Program-made: the position numbers and the translations under genes
Notes under the pieces: generated by a model
What the model saw: only the letters and a program-made list of their open reading frames with translations
Database searches by the model: none
Told to the model about the DNA's origin: nothing
DNA from: Streptomyces sp. SW4
GTDB taxonomy: Bacteria; Actinomycetota; Actinomycetes; Streptomycetales; Streptomycetaceae
Assembly: GCA_003248315.1 (NCBI GenBank)
Contig: QKWM01000004.1
Location: 310,001-374,000, forward strand
Direction of reading: 5' to 3'
Length of the DNA stretch: 64,000 nucleotides
Part shown: one piece after another, positions 8,700-18,917 of the stretch
Layout: every line of letters starts with the position of its first letter
Position numbering within the stretch: the first letter of the stretch is position 1

Positions 8700-8981
8700 T
8701 GGGCTTACTGTTTTGGAGCTGCCCGGCGGACACCGCCGTTGGCCAACCCCTCCCCTGCCCTCTCCGAGGTACGCCCTTGCCCGAACCCACCTGAACCCGA
8801 CCGACGCACGCACAGCGAGGTGCAACTCGCCGCATGCGTCGGGGCCCGATTTGCCCACCACTGGCTGCCGCGGCCTCCCACCCACACGCCCGCGCGGCCG
8901 GGACTTCACCTTCAAGGACGCCCTTGTGACAGCTCCCTACCCACCCCTGCCTGAAACCCCGCCGCCGGGAGGCGTGCCGGA

Positions 8982-10116
8982 TTGAAGGCGATAGCCGCCG
9001 GCATCGGCGTCGTCTTCCTCTCCCCCTGCTGCTCGCGGGCACGGCCATGATGATGGCCGCCGCCTCCAGCGAAGCCGCCGAAACCACCAGCGGGCTCAGC
9101 GGATGCCTGCATGACGTCGACACGGACACCGTCACCAAGCAGGTGACGAAGATCCTCGACGGAGCGTCCGGCAAGGACGTGAAGGTCGAGGGCCTGTCCC
9201 TGCCCGCCGAGCAGGTCCCAACGCCCAGACCATCGTGGCCACCGGCCTCTCGCTCGAGGTGCCCAAACGCGGCCAGATCATCGCGCTCGCCACCGCGATG
9301 CAGGAGTCACGGCTGCGCAACCTCGGCTCCGGCGACCGCGACAGCCTCGGGCTGTTCCAGCAGCGGCCCAGCATGGGCTGGGGCACCGCCGAGCAGATCC
9401 GCGACCCGGTCTACGCCTCGGAGCGGTTCTACAAGGCACTGCTGCAGGTCAAGGGCTGGCAGCAGATGACCGTCACCCAAGCCGCCCAGGCCGTGCAGAA
9501 GTCGGGCTTCCCGGACGCGTACGCACAGTGGGAGCCGCTGGCCACCGCACTGCAGAAGGCCATCGCCGCCACGTTCCCCGGCGGGCAGAAGGACAAGCCC
9601 GCCAAGGACGGCGACACGTCCAAGGACACCAAGGCCCCGGCCTCCGGCTGCGGCCCGGCCGAGGACGGCTCCTCCTACGGGCGCATCCCCGAGGGCAGCG
9701 TGCCCAAGGGCTACGCCATCCCGAAGGACGCCGACCCCAAGGCGCGTAAGGCCATCGACTGGGCGATGCACCAGCTCGGCACGATGTACCAATGGGGCGG
9801 ATCCTGCACCGCCGCGCACGGCCCTGATCCGATGGGCCGCTGCGACTGCAGCTCGCTGATGCAGCAGGCGTACGCCAAGGCCGGCGTCCAGCTCACCCGC
9901 ACCACGTACACCCAGGTCAACGAGGGCAAGGCGGTCTCGCCCGACAAGCTGCAGCCCGGCGACCTGATCTTCAGCCGCAGCACGGCCCAGCGTCCCGAAC
10001 ACGTCGGGATGTTCATGGGTGCGGGGCTCGTCATCGAGGCCCCCAAAACCGGCAAACCCGTGCGGATCACCCCTCTGAAGGACTGGGCGATTCTCGCCGT
10101 CCGGCGGGTCGTCTAA
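8982..10116 (+). CDS. Conjugation-associated lytic transglycosylase-like / NlpC-P60 wall hydrolase, frameshifted
   Basis: The protein begins with a membrane or signal segment. It continues with a transglycosylase-like domain (ALATAMQESRLRNL, then GLFQQRPSMGWGT, with the likely catalytic Glu in QESR) and ends in an NlpC/P60 peptidase domain. The peptidase Cys is in GRCDCSSLMQQAY and the His in EHVGMFMG. Such two-domain enzymes open the cell wall locally for the transfer channel. Frames break near 9,022 and 9,220. The start is probably TTG 8,982. It is the first gene of the conjugation operon. Confidence 0.8.
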
Positions 10117-10255
10117 CGCCGTCCTGGTGCCCAGGCCCCGTCCCCGCGCGGGCCGGGCCGGCCTCTCTCGGCGCCGCTCGCGCCACTCCCCCTCTTCTTT
10201 CCCCCTTTCGCCGGGCCGTATCCGGCCTGCGCACGCAAGGAGCCCCACCACACCC

Positions 10256-10570
10256 ATGCCCATACCTCTCGCAGACCGCGTCATCCCGCTCGCCTTCGAC
10301 CCGGGCATCACCCCTGCGGGCGGCGGCCTGCCCGGCCTCTCCGTCCTGAAGAACGTCGTCAACTCGATCAACATGTTCGGGATCATCGCCGTCGTCGGCG
10401 CGCTCGCCGTCTCGCTCGGCGTGTGGGCCTGGGGCCACCACACCGGCGGCCACCAGGCAGAAGCCAACGGCAAGAAGGGCGCGCTTGTGTCCGCGGGTGC
10501 CGCGCTCGGCCTCGGCGCCGCCAACGGCATCGTCGCGTTCTTCAGCGCCCTGGGGTCGCAGGTCCACTAA
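10256..10570 (+). CDS. Small membrane protein of the conjugation system (VirB2/DUF6112-like)
   Basis: About 104 residues with two hydrophobic segments: FGIIAVVGALAVSLGVWAWG and ALVSAGAALGLGAANGIVAF. A short polar loop (GGHQAEANGKKG) separates them. This is the size and topology of pilin-like or channel proteins in actinobacterial type IV secretion loci. ATG 10,256 is chosen for the AAGGAG upstream. The stop overlaps the next start (TAATG). Confidence 0.65.
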   Translation: MPIPLADRVIPLAFDPGITPAGGGLPGLSVLKNVVNSINMFGIIAVVGALAVSLGVWAWGHHTGGHQAEANGKKGALVSAGAALGLGAANGIVAFFSALGSQVH

Positions 10571-11252
10571 TGAAACGTTCCCCCTCGTTCTCCCGTTCCT
10601 TCGGCGTCGGCTGGTCGGCCAACCGCCGCATCGCCATCGTCGCGATCACCCTCACCGTCCTGCTGGGCCTGGCCGGCGCCGTCGCATTCTTCACCGGCCG
10701 CGACCGCGGCGCCCCCACGGGGCCGGATTCACCGTCCGCTGCCGGCAGCGCCTCACCCTCCCAGGAGGCGCCACAGCCGGGCACGGGATCCGGGTCCGTC
10801 CCCAAGCCGCCCAAGATCGCCGAACCGATCGCCTTCGCCAAGGCCACGGCGGCGATGCTCTGGTCCTACGACACCCGTGACACCAGCCATGACCAGCAGC
10901 TGGTCGGCATGCGCGCGTGGATGACCACGGAGACCAAGTACGCCGACTGGACCTCGGTGTCCGCCCAGGTGCCGGATCCGACCCTGTGGTCGCGCATGGC
11001 CGACAACAACCAGCACGCCACCGCGACGGTCACCGAAGGCCACTTCCCCTCCGCGTTCAAGGCGGCCCTGGCCGAGGACCCGTCCGCGATCACCCAGGCG
11101 TACATCTACGTCGTCACCGTCAACGGCAAGCAGGAGATCGCCTGGAAGAAGGGCGGCGGCGGAGCCGAGGAGCGCGCCGTGACCCTGGCCGTCCAGTGCC
11201 GCCCCGGCCACGACTGCTCGCTGGCCGCCATCGCCCGAGCGTCACGCAGTGA
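10570..11252 (+). CDS. VirB8/TcpC-like conjugation protein
   Basis: One transmembrane helix near residues 18-40 is followed by a Pro/Ser-rich linker and a domain of about 150 residues. That domain has helical beginnings (AFAKATAAMLWSYDTRD) and later strands (AYIYVVTVNGKQEIAW). This layout fits NTF2-like VirB8/TcpC proteins, which scaffold the channel. As sequenced the frame runs past the end. A one-base correction near 11,235 gives a stop at 11,252, just before the GAAAGGAGG of the next gene. Confidence 0.6.
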
Positions 11253-11287
11253 CCCGCGCCTGAGACACGAAAGGAGGACAACTCCCC

Positions 11288-12670
11288 GTGGGTTTCTGTG
11301 ATTTCCCTCTCGCCGACAAGATGTGCGCGATCGGCGGTGCCGCCAAGGGCGCGGTCGATTTCGCCAGCGATCCGGGCAAGGTCATCGGCGACTGGATGGC
11401 CAAGTCCGCCGGCGAACTCGCCGCCGCGGCAGCCGACCTGGCCGCCAAGGCCGTCAACGCGACGACCAAGGTCGACCTGAACGCCGGCTGGTTCCGCGAC
11501 AACTACGAGATGCTGCTGCCGATCGGCCTGGTCATCCTCGTCGCCACCTTCTGCGCCCAGCTGGTACGGGCCGCGATGAAACGCGACGGCCAGGCCCTCA
11601 CCCAGGCGTTCACCGGCACAGCCAGCGGTGTGATCTTCGCCTTCAGCGCCATCGCCCTGACCACCGTCGCGATCGAAGTCGTCGACGCGCTGTCCGACGG
11701 CTTGTTCAAGGCGGCGCACCTGTCGATCGAATCGGCCGTGCGGCGCATCGTCAAGGTGAGCCAGATCCCCGCTCTGGCCGGGCTCGGCTGGCTGGTCGCG
11801 GTCTTCGCCGCGATCGGCGCCGCGATCGGAGCGTTCCTTTACTGGTGCGTGATGATGGTCCGCAAGGTCGGCATCCTCGTGATGGTCACCTTGGCCGTGT
11901 TCGCCGGAGCCGGCGGCGGCTGGGAAGTCGCCCGCCGCTGGCGGCGCGGCTGGATCGAAGCCACCGCCACCCTCGTGGTCTCCAAGCTCCTGATGACCGT
12001 GATCTTCGTGCTCGGTATCGCCGCGATGGGTCAGACCGAGGCCAAGGACGGGCTCGGCGCGCTCGCCGACGTCATGTCCGGCATCGTGATCATGATCTTG
12101 GTGCTGCTGTGTCCGTACGCGACGTTCAAGTTCGTGCACTGGGCCGCGGAGGGCACGTCCGGCGAGGACATCCATCGCGCCGGTGGTGCCGGAGCCCAGC
12201 TCGCCAAGCAGCACGCCGAGCGCGCAGGCCGTAAGGCCGCCGCGATGGCGGCCACCGCCGGAACCGGCGGCGCGGCAGCCGGAGCTGGCGCCGCCCCGCA
12301 GGGGCCCGACTCGGTGCCCGGCGGCTTCCCCGGTGACATCGCCGCCAACCCCACCAGCGGCAGCGGCAAGGAATCCGGCGGCCCTGGCGGTGCCTCCGGT
12401 GGCCAGGGCATGAAGGACGGGCTGGAGAAGGCCGTCCAGCCTCCGCCCACCAGCGCCACCGACGACACCAGCGGCCAGTTCGGCGGCGGGCCCGGCCAGG
12501 GCGGACCCGGCTCAGGCTCGGGATCCCCGTCCGGCGGCGGGTTCATGTCCAATTCGGCAGGCTCCGCCATGCCTCCGCCGCAGGGTGCGCCTCCGGCCCC
12601 GAACTCCGCTGCTTCGGGCACTGCCGGCGGCGCCGGAGCACCGCCTCCGCCGCCGCCCACCGGCCTCTGA
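11288..12670 (+). CDS. TrbL/VirB6-like polytopic conjugation protein
   Basis: A 460-residue protein with five or six membrane helices between residues 75 and 290 (for example LLPIGLVILVATFCAQLV, LVAVFAAIGAAIGAFLYW, LLMTVIFVLGIAAM). A 160-residue Gly/Pro/Ser-rich cytoplasmic tail follows. TrbL/VirB6 proteins form the inner-membrane part of the channel. The GTG start follows AAAGGAGG. The gene is intact and lies between the VirB8-like and SCO6880-type genes. Confidence 0.75.
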   Translation: MGFCDFPLADKMCAIGGAAKGAVDFASDPGKVIGDWMAKSAGELAAAAADLAAKAVNATTKVDLNAGWFRDNYEMLLPIGLVILVATFCAQLVRAAMKRDGQALTQAFTGTASGVIFAFSAIALTTVAIEVVDALSDGLFKAAHLSIESAVRRIVKVSQIPALAGLGWLVAVFAAIGAAIGAFLYWCVMMVRKVGILVMVTLAVFAGAGGGWEVARRWRRGWIEATATLVVSKLLMTVIFVLGIAAMGQTEAKDGLGALADVMSGIVIMILVLLCPYATFKFVHWAAEGTSGEDIHRAGGAGAQLAKQHAERAGRKAAAMAATAGTGGAAAGAGAAPQGPDSVPGGFPGDIAANPTSGSGKESGGPGGASGGQGMKDGLEKAVQPPPTSATDDTSGQFGGGPGQGGPGSGSGSPSGGGFMSNSAGSAMPPPQGAPPAPNSAASGTAGGAGAPPPPPPTGL

Positions 12671-12753
12671 CCCCGTCCTCTCCCGCCGGAGCGGCACGCG
12701 AACATGCCCTGTCCGTGCCGCTCCGGCCCGCCCGAGCACCACCGGAACGGCCC

Positions 12754-14225
12754 TTGTCTGAACTGTCCATCACTCCGCTCACGGTCAAATTCCCCCACAG
12801 GTCGAAGCGCGGCATCCTGCTCGGCCTCACCCTTCCCCAACTCGTCCTGGTCTCCGGCGCGCTGGCGTTGCTGCTGATCACGGTCGTCAGCACCGGGCTG
12901 CTCGGCGCGATCGTGCTCGCCCCGCTGTGGGCCGCTGTCGCCGCCCTGGTCGTCATCCGCCGCTACGGCAAGTCCCTGATCGACTGGGCTCCGATCGTCC
13001 TCCGGTTCGCGAGGCGCCAGCGCAGCGGGCAGACCCTGTGGCTGGCCCGCCCGGTCACCCGGCCCCGCCATGACGGCACCCTGCACCTGCCCGGCACCGC
13101 GGCCTCCCTGCGCGTCGTCACACCCTCGGACTCGGCCAACGGCGCCGCCGCGGTCCACGACCCGCACAACCAGACCCTGACCGCCGTCGCCCGCGTCTCC
13201 TCCCGCGCCTTCGCCCTGCTCGACCCCGCCACCCAGAACCACAACGTGTCCGGCTGGGGACGGGCGCTGGCGGGCATCGCGCGGACCGGGCACGTCGCCT
13301 CCGTGCAGGTCCTGGAGCGCACCGTGCCCGACAGCGGCGACACGCTCGCCCGCCACTGGGCTCAGCAGGGGCGCCCCGAGACCCCGGTCGCCGGGCAGGT
13401 GTACTCCGAGCTGGTCGCCTCCGCGGGCCCGGCCGCTGCCCGCACGAGGCGTACCTGGCCATCTCCCTGGACCTCAAGGCCGCCAAGCGCCTCATCTCCC
13501 AGGCCGGCGGCGGCTTTCCCGGAGCGTTCACGGTGATGGAACAGACCACCTCCGCCATCGCCCAGGCCGCGCGCAGCGCCGGGCTGATGGTGACCGGCTG
13601 GCTCAGCGCCCGCGAGATCGCCGCCGTCATCCGTACCGCGTACGACCCCAAGGCGCTCTCCGGCCTGCAGCAGTGGTCCGACAGCGGGCGCGCCGAGGCC
13701 GACCCGGCCGCCGCCGGGCCTGTCGTCCAGGTCGAGGAGTACGACCGGGTGGCCACCGACTCCGCCCGGCACGCCACGTACTGGGTCGAGGACTGGCCGC
13801 GTACGGAGACCGGCGCCGGATTCCTCCACGGGCTGATGTTCACCGCCGGGGTGCGGCGCAGCCTGTCCCTTATCTATGTGCCCCAGGGGCTCGAGTCTGC
13901 GATGCGCGATGTCCAGCGCAGGAAGGCCGCGATCATCTCCGATGCCGCCGAGCGATCCCGCCGCGGCCAGGTCGACTCCGAGGCCGACAGCGTCGAGTAC
14001 GCCGACGTCAAGGCCCGCGAGCGCCAGCTGATCGCCGGCCACGCCGATGTCGCCCTGACCGGCCTGCTCACGGTCTCCGCCGAGACCGACGCCCTTCTCG
14101 ATGCGGCGTGCGCCCAGATCGAGACCGCAGCCGTCACCGCCCAGGTCGACCTGCGCCGTCTCTTCTACCAGCAGCCCGACGCCTTCACTCTCGGCGCGCT
14201 GCCCCTGGCCCGCACCGCCCTGTAG
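12754..14225 (+). CDS. SCO6880-type type IV secretion protein, one frameshift
   Basis: The N-terminus has two close hydrophobic segments (LTLPQLVLVSGALALLLITV and GAIVLAPLWAAVAALVVI) after VKFPHRSKRGI. A large cytoplasmic region follows. This is the pattern of the SCO6880 family, which stands next to the VirB4 ATPase in streptomycete conjugation loci. The frame breaks near 13,440. The second half (AYLAISLDLKAAKRLISQAG onward) ends at 14,225. The start is TTG 12,754. Confidence 0.75.
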
Positions 14226-14285
14226 CCCGCCCCGGCCCCGGCTGGGGCCCGCGCCCTGCCGTACCGGCAGGAAGGATTTCCCCTT

Positions 14286-14758
14286 TTGACTCCATCCATC
14301 CCCGTCGGCGACGCGCACCCCTACCTGCGGGCCGCCAGCGCTGGAGTACGCCATCACACCCGCGCCCTCGTCACCGAAGCGGCCACGGATCCTGCGCCCG
14401 CGGACCGCACTCACCTGGACGTGCTGCACGCGCACCTGGTCGCCCTGCACCGTCTCCTCGACCAGCTCCAGGCGGCCACGCGGCCACCGCATCCGGCGGC
14501 AAGCCGGCATCTGGCCACCGCCGGAACCCGGCTGTGGCAGGCCACGGCCGCCGTGCACGACGCCTTCCATCTCCTGCCCGCCGTCCACGCAGCCTCTGCA
14601 GACGAGGAGGAGTGCCATCCCGAGCGGCTTCCGGAAGGCCCTCCGGTGCTGACGATCTGCCAGCGTCACCTCACCGCCGGCCACCTCGTCCGACGCACCA
14701 CTACCCCCACCGACCTCAACAGCCCCTGCACGGCCGCACCACCTCCTGCGTTCAGTAA
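14286..14758 (+). CDS. Small hypothetical protein of the conjugation operon
   Basis: About 150 helical residues (HPYLRAASAGVRHHTRALVT, then LDVLHAHLVALHRLLDQLQA), with a possible metal-binding end containing ECH and ICQRHLTAGH. The start is probably TTG 14,286 after GGAAGGA. The frame as sequenced runs without a stop into the following secreted protein, so the 3-prime end is uncertain. A one-base shift gives a stop at 14,758. Homologous small genes are common beside SCO6880 genes; function unknown. Confidence 0.5.
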
Positions 14759-14783
14759 CTCCCCTCCGTCGAAAGGGCACTGC

Positions 14784-15326
14784 ATGCGCAAGTTCAAGCG
14801 CTCCGCCTCCACCGCCGTGATCCTCGCCGCGCTCGCCGGCACCGCCGCGCTGGCCACCGCCACCCCGGCATCCGCCGCCGGCTACCACTGCACGACCAGT
14901 ACGAAGTCCGTCGACGACGCCGCCTACGACGGCTTCTGGGCCGACAACTGGGACTTCACCGTCAAGCTGTGCTCCCGGCAGTCCGGCGACTACCTCTACA
15001 GCTACGCGTCCCTCTCCTGGGACGGTCCGGCCTACGCCCAGGCCGACGACTCCACCATCTTCGACGGCGCGTACTTCAAGGTGCAGGCCAAGAAGTCCGT
15101 CGCGGGCACCGACCCGGTCCTGAAGTCGGCCAACTACCACGGCATCGAATCGCGGCTGGAGAACAGCGATTCCAACGCCAACTACAACAACCACTACACG
15201 ACGCCGGTCATGAAGACGAAGGTCGGCGCGGCCCGCGTGCTCACCGACGGCGAGTTGTACCTGGACTGGAACAACGACGGCCACGGCTACGGACGCCACC
15301 AGTTCACCGCCTCACCGGTCGTGTGA
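14784..15326 (+). CDS. Secreted hypothetical protein, about 148 mature residues
   Basis: An ATG after GAAAGGG opens a good signal peptide (MRKFKRSASTAVILAALAG, with cleavage after PASAA). The mature part starts GYHC, has a second Cys in FTVKLCSRQSG, and is rich in Tyr, Asn and Asp. It is predicted to be beta-rich. The two cysteines may form a disulfide. The position inside the conjugation operon suggests a surface or wall role during transfer, which is inference. Confidence 0.6.
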   Translation: MRKFKRSASTAVILAALAGTAALATATPASAAGYHCTTSTKSVDDAAYDGFWADNWDFTVKLCSRQSGDYLYSYASLSWDGPAYAQADDSTIFDGAYFKVQAKKSVAGTDPVLKSANYHGIESRLENSDSNANYNNHYTTPVMKTKVGAARVLTDGELYLDWNNDGHGYGRHQFTASPVV

Positions 15327-15369
15327 TCGCCCGCCGCCCCGACCGCCGTCACCTGAAAGCCGCTCCGCC

Positions 15370-16882
15370 ATGACCCACCGGCCCGCCCGGCGCGCCCGCC
15401 GCGCCTCGGCCTCTCCTCTGTACACCCCGCACGGCACCGACCGCGCCAGCCGCAAGGCTGCCCGCCGCCAGCTCGCCGAGGCCGCAGCCAAAGCCCGCGC
15501 CGAAGCCGCCCTGCACCCGGCCGGCACCGAGCCGGCCGAGCAGGAGATGCCGCTCCCCCTCTTCCCGCCCGGCGGCCGTCCCGGCCCCGCCTCCGCCCGC
15601 GGCGGCAAGCTGAAGCTGCCCGCGCACCGCATGACCACCGCGACCGTCGCGGGCGCCTACCCCTTCCTCGCCGAAGGCGGACTCGGCGCCGAGGGCATCT
15701 ACATCGGCCGCGACGTCCACGCAGAAGCCTCCTTCTGCTTCGACCCGTTCGCCCTATACGGCAAGATCGAGGGCTTCACCAACCCGAACGTGCTGCTCGC
15801 GGGGTCATCGGCCAGGGCAAGAGCGCCCTGGCGAAGTCTTTCGCCCTGCGGTCCGTGGCCTTCGGATACCGCGTGTACGTGCCCTGTGACCCCAAGGGGG
15901 AGTGGACCCCGGTGGCCGCCGCGCTCGGCGGCACCTCCATCGCGCTCGGCCCCGGGCTGCCGGGCAAGCTCAATCCCTGGACGCGGCCCCGCGACCACCG
16001 TCGGTCTCCGAGACGGACTGGACGAGCGAGATCCGCAAACGGCGCCTGTTGCTGCTCGGTTCCCTGGCCCGCACCGTGCTCGGGCGGGATCTGCTGCCGA
16101 TGGAGCACACCGGGCTGGACGTCGCCCTGGACGCCGTGGTCACCCGCGCCGCCGCCACCGGCCGCACCCCGCTGCTCGGCGATATCGCCGCCATGCTCAA
16201 CAGTCCGGACGACCTCGACGCCGCCGGCGGCCTGATGTCTGGACGCCTGGGCGATGCCTCCCGTGACCTGGCCCACGCCATGCGCCGCCTGGTGCACGGT
16301 GACCTAGCCGGCATGTTCGACGCCCCGTCCACCGTGGCGTTCGACCCCAGCTCGCCGATGCTCACCATCGACCTGTCCCGGCTCGGCGGCTCCGGCGACG
16401 ACACCGCCCTCGTCCTCGCCATGACCTGCGCCTCGGCGTGGATGGAGTCTGCGCTCACCGACCCGGGCGGGGGCCGGCGCTGGATCGTCTACGACGAAGC
16501 CTGGCGCCTGATGCGCCACCCCGGCCTCCTCCAGCGCATGCAGTCCCAGTGGAAACTCTCCCGCGGCCTGGGCATCGCCAACCTCATGGTCATCCACCGG
16601 CTCTCCGACCTGCTCACCGCGGGCGACGCCGGATCCCGCGGACGCGCCCTGGCCGAGGGCCTGCTCGCCGACTGCTCCACCCGCATCATCTACCGCCAGG
16701 AAACCGACCAACTCCAGGCCGCCGCTTCCCTCTTGGGGCTGACCTCAGTGGAGAGCGACGCCATCGCCCACCTCAACCGCGGCAGAGGGCTCTGGAAGGT
16801 CGCCGGACGATCTTTCATCGTCCAACACCTCCTCCACCCACACGAATTGTCACTGTTTGATACGGATGCCCGTATGCATTAG
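15370..16882 (+). CDS. VirB4/TraE-like conjugation ATPase, two frameshifts
   Basis: The combined frames give about 500 residues. The Walker A motif VIGQGKSALAKS appears after a break near 15,800, and a second break lies near 15,990. Walker B is RWIVYDEAWRL, and NLMVIHRLSDLL follows as in VirB4/HerA-type ATPases. VirB4 powers assembly of the channel. The gene closes the conjugation core. Its C-terminus (FIVQHLLHPHELSLFDTD) is complete. Confidence 0.75.
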
Positions 16883-17361
16883 CGCATCGAACTGCTGACC
16901 GGAAACCGGCGCCCACGGCTTCACAGCCCAGCCCCACCGGGGCACCGGCCGAGGGCTCCACTCGCCCCTGCCGCCTTCGGCTCTTAGATGGTGATCGAGG
17001 CCCTCGGCACGTCTCCGCAGCGACTCGCCCGGCTCCACGAGACCGACTCCACCGAGGACGTCGTCGTCTGGCTCGTGGCCTCCACTCTGACACCCGTCGC
17101 CACTGGAAAGTCGCAGATTCACTCCCCTGGCATCCTGCAGAACAGCACCACGCAGATCGGCATCCTGGCCGCACGGGCGCGGATGCCGTCGAGCGTCTCC
17201 AGGAAGTCCTCCACGCTACCGGCAGGTGACGGCGCTCGATACCACCACCGCACAACCGGCACACCGCGCAGGGCAAGCCCCAATTCACCCGACCACACCC
17301 AGCGCCCCTCTTGGCCCGCACCGCTCCGTCGGTGCCCCTGCCTCTCACCTCCCAGGAGCCC
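16883..17361. other. About 480 bp without a convincing gene
   Basis: Two short open stretches are seen, one on each strand. They are a plus-strand start at 16,988 (VIEALGTSPQRLARLHETD) and a minus-strand stretch ending near 17,119 (PAGSVEDFLETLDGIRARAA). Neither has a clear ribosome site or a recognisable family. They may be remnants of a deleted gene. Confidence 0.35.
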
Positions 17362-18090
17362 ATGCCCGCCTCCCGCACCGACCTCGCTTCCTTCGCCGAT
17401 GTTCTCGCCTCCCGCCTGCCAGGCGACTGGCACAGCACGTACCGCCGGCACGATGCGTACAGTGACCAGTTCCCCCTCGACGACGAGGTCTGGGACAGCG
17501 GCCACGTCAGCTGGGCGTTCAGCGAATTCGTCCTCGGTCACGACGCCCAGCTGACCGGACCCGATGGTCAGCGACTGTGCGTCATCGACCGCCCTCTTCA
17601 TCGCGACCAGTTCCTCGTGGCCCCCCTCGCCCCAGGCGAGGGCTTCAAGCCCCACAACTTCGCCGGCGTGGACGAGCCCAACGGCATCAAGGTCGGCAAC
17701 GACCCGGTCCGTGCGGCCGTCGCGGTCAGCCGCCGCGTCCTTCCCCGCTACGAACGCGCCCTGGCCGCCGTACGCCACAACGCACAGACCCAGCCCGAGT
17801 CTCCGCTGCGCCCCGCGCCGCCCGAGGTCGACCAGGTCCTCACCCTCACCCGGTACGCCGACGGTGCCGTCGGCACACCGTACGCGACGGTTCCCGCCGA
17901 GGCCCGCACCACGCTCTTCGTCCACGGCTTTCAGTACCACCCGCACCAAGGTGCCTTCCTCCTGCCTGCCGCGTACGGAAAGGCCGGCCAAGCCCTGCGC
18001 ATCCAGGCCGTGGCAGAGCAGCTCGCTGCCCACGGCATCGGCGTTAACCTCCGGCACAGCCCGCCGCTTCCCTCACGCGGCCTGTACTAA
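17362..18090 (+). CDS. Plasmid-type hypothetical protein, paralogue of the IS-split gene
   Basis: About 242 residues. ATG follows AGGAG. The first 140 residues match the gene interrupted by the IS21 element at 29,607/32,881. Shared points are DLASFA, then PGDW/PGNW, DQF and LPRYE(R/K)ALA. The C-terminal 70 residues include FVHGFQYHPHQGAFLLPAAY, a repeat-like end also seen in that paralogue (GFIYDRDQDVFVLP). No catalytic motif. Function unknown, but the two copies indicate family expansion on the element. Confidence 0.55.
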   Translation: MPASRTDLASFADVLASRLPGDWHSTYRRHDAYSDQFPLDDEVWDSGHVSWAFSEFVLGHDAQLTGPDGQRLCVIDRPLHRDQFLVAPLAPGEGFKPHNFAGVDEPNGIKVGNDPVRAAVAVSRRVLPRYERALAAVRHNAQTQPESPLRPAPPEVDQVLTLTRYADGAVGTPYATVPAEARTTLFVHGFQYHPHQGAFLLPAAYGKAGQALRIQAVAEQLAAHGIGVNLRHSPPLPSRGLY

Positions 18091-18189
18091 ACACCCGCGC
18101 CCCACTGCCGGGCTCGGCATCCGCCGTCCAGCGCCGCTAGCGCCGCGCCGAACATCGCTGCCCGCCCCCCCTGCTTTAGGAGATCCCGC

Positions 18190-18639
18190 CTGTCCACGCC
18201 CTCTGCCAAGCCCGTGATCCCCGCCACCGCGGGTGTCGCCACCCCCACCGACCCGGACGGCCGCTACGTATACGGGCATCAGGTCCTCGCGCTCACCGAC
18301 CAGCTCAACGGCGCCACCTCCTACGAGCACGCCGCGGCCCTCACCGACCAGGTCCTGGAACCGACCGACGGCCTGCTGGAAAGACTCGCCGAGTTCTTCG
18401 AAGCGGCGGCCGAGAAGGCCAAGGAGGCCGACCACGACGACGGGCTCGACCTCCACTATGACCTGGAAGACGCCGCGGCCACCTTGCACGGTCTCGGTGA
18501 AGACCTGCACGTCGCCGTCGACCGGATGCGCGCCCTGACGCCCCGCGCCCCCGCACGCCAGACCACCAGGGCGACCGTCTCGGGCCCGAGCATCGGGCTG
18601 CCGACGGCGGTGCTCCCCACGCCCCGTCGCACCCGGTGA
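18190..18639 (+). CDS. Small helical hypothetical protein with a probable CTG start
   Basis: About 149 residues with long helices (EPTDGLLERLAEFFEAAAEK) and a Pro/Thr-rich tail. The best ribosome site (AGGAG at 18,177) points to a CTG at 18,190. GTG 18,214 is the first conventional start but lies too far away. No family recognised. Confidence 0.5.
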   Translation: MSTPSAKPVIPATAGVATPTDPDGRYVYGHQVLALTDQLNGATSYEHAAALTDQVLEPTDGLLERLAEFFEAAAEKAKEADHDDGLDLHYDLEDAAATLHGLGEDLHVAVDRMRALTPRAPARQTTRATVSGPSIGLPTAVLPTPRRTR

Positions 18640-18841
18640 AGGCGCCAGAGCCGCCCCGGCTGGCCGCTCCGCCCGTCCGCTCGCGAAACCGGCCACCTGC
18701 CGCGCTGCCCGTATCCACTCCCGTGTCACCGACCGCTTCTGGAACCCTCCGCTGACCCGGGCAAACGCGGGCACAATGCCCCGCTCCAGGCCAGCTTCGC
18801 GCTCACGTCACCGCGCAGCGGAAGGCGAAACATAGCGGGCA

Positions 18842-18866
18842 ATCCCCGGTTAGCGAAACCGGGGAT
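18842..18866 (+). promoter_or_regulatory. Conserved palindrome, copy 3 (before the lipoprotein gene)
   Basis: Perfect 10-bp arms (ATCCCCGGTT and complement) around AGCGA. CATAGC lies five bases upstream, and the lipoprotein gene starts about 50 bp downstream. The preceding GCGAAACATAGC is also found in front of copy 1. Confidence 0.85.
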
Positions 18867-18917
18867 TGCCCGGACTCTAGAGGCGGACCACCCACCCGTC
18901 CCCCTCTTGAGGAGCAC

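Noticed and set aside
13362..15299. 645-codon minus-strand ORF opposite the conjugation genes
   Set aside because: It is an antisense shadow of G+C-rich coding DNA; the plus strand holds the SCO6880-type and secreted proteins.
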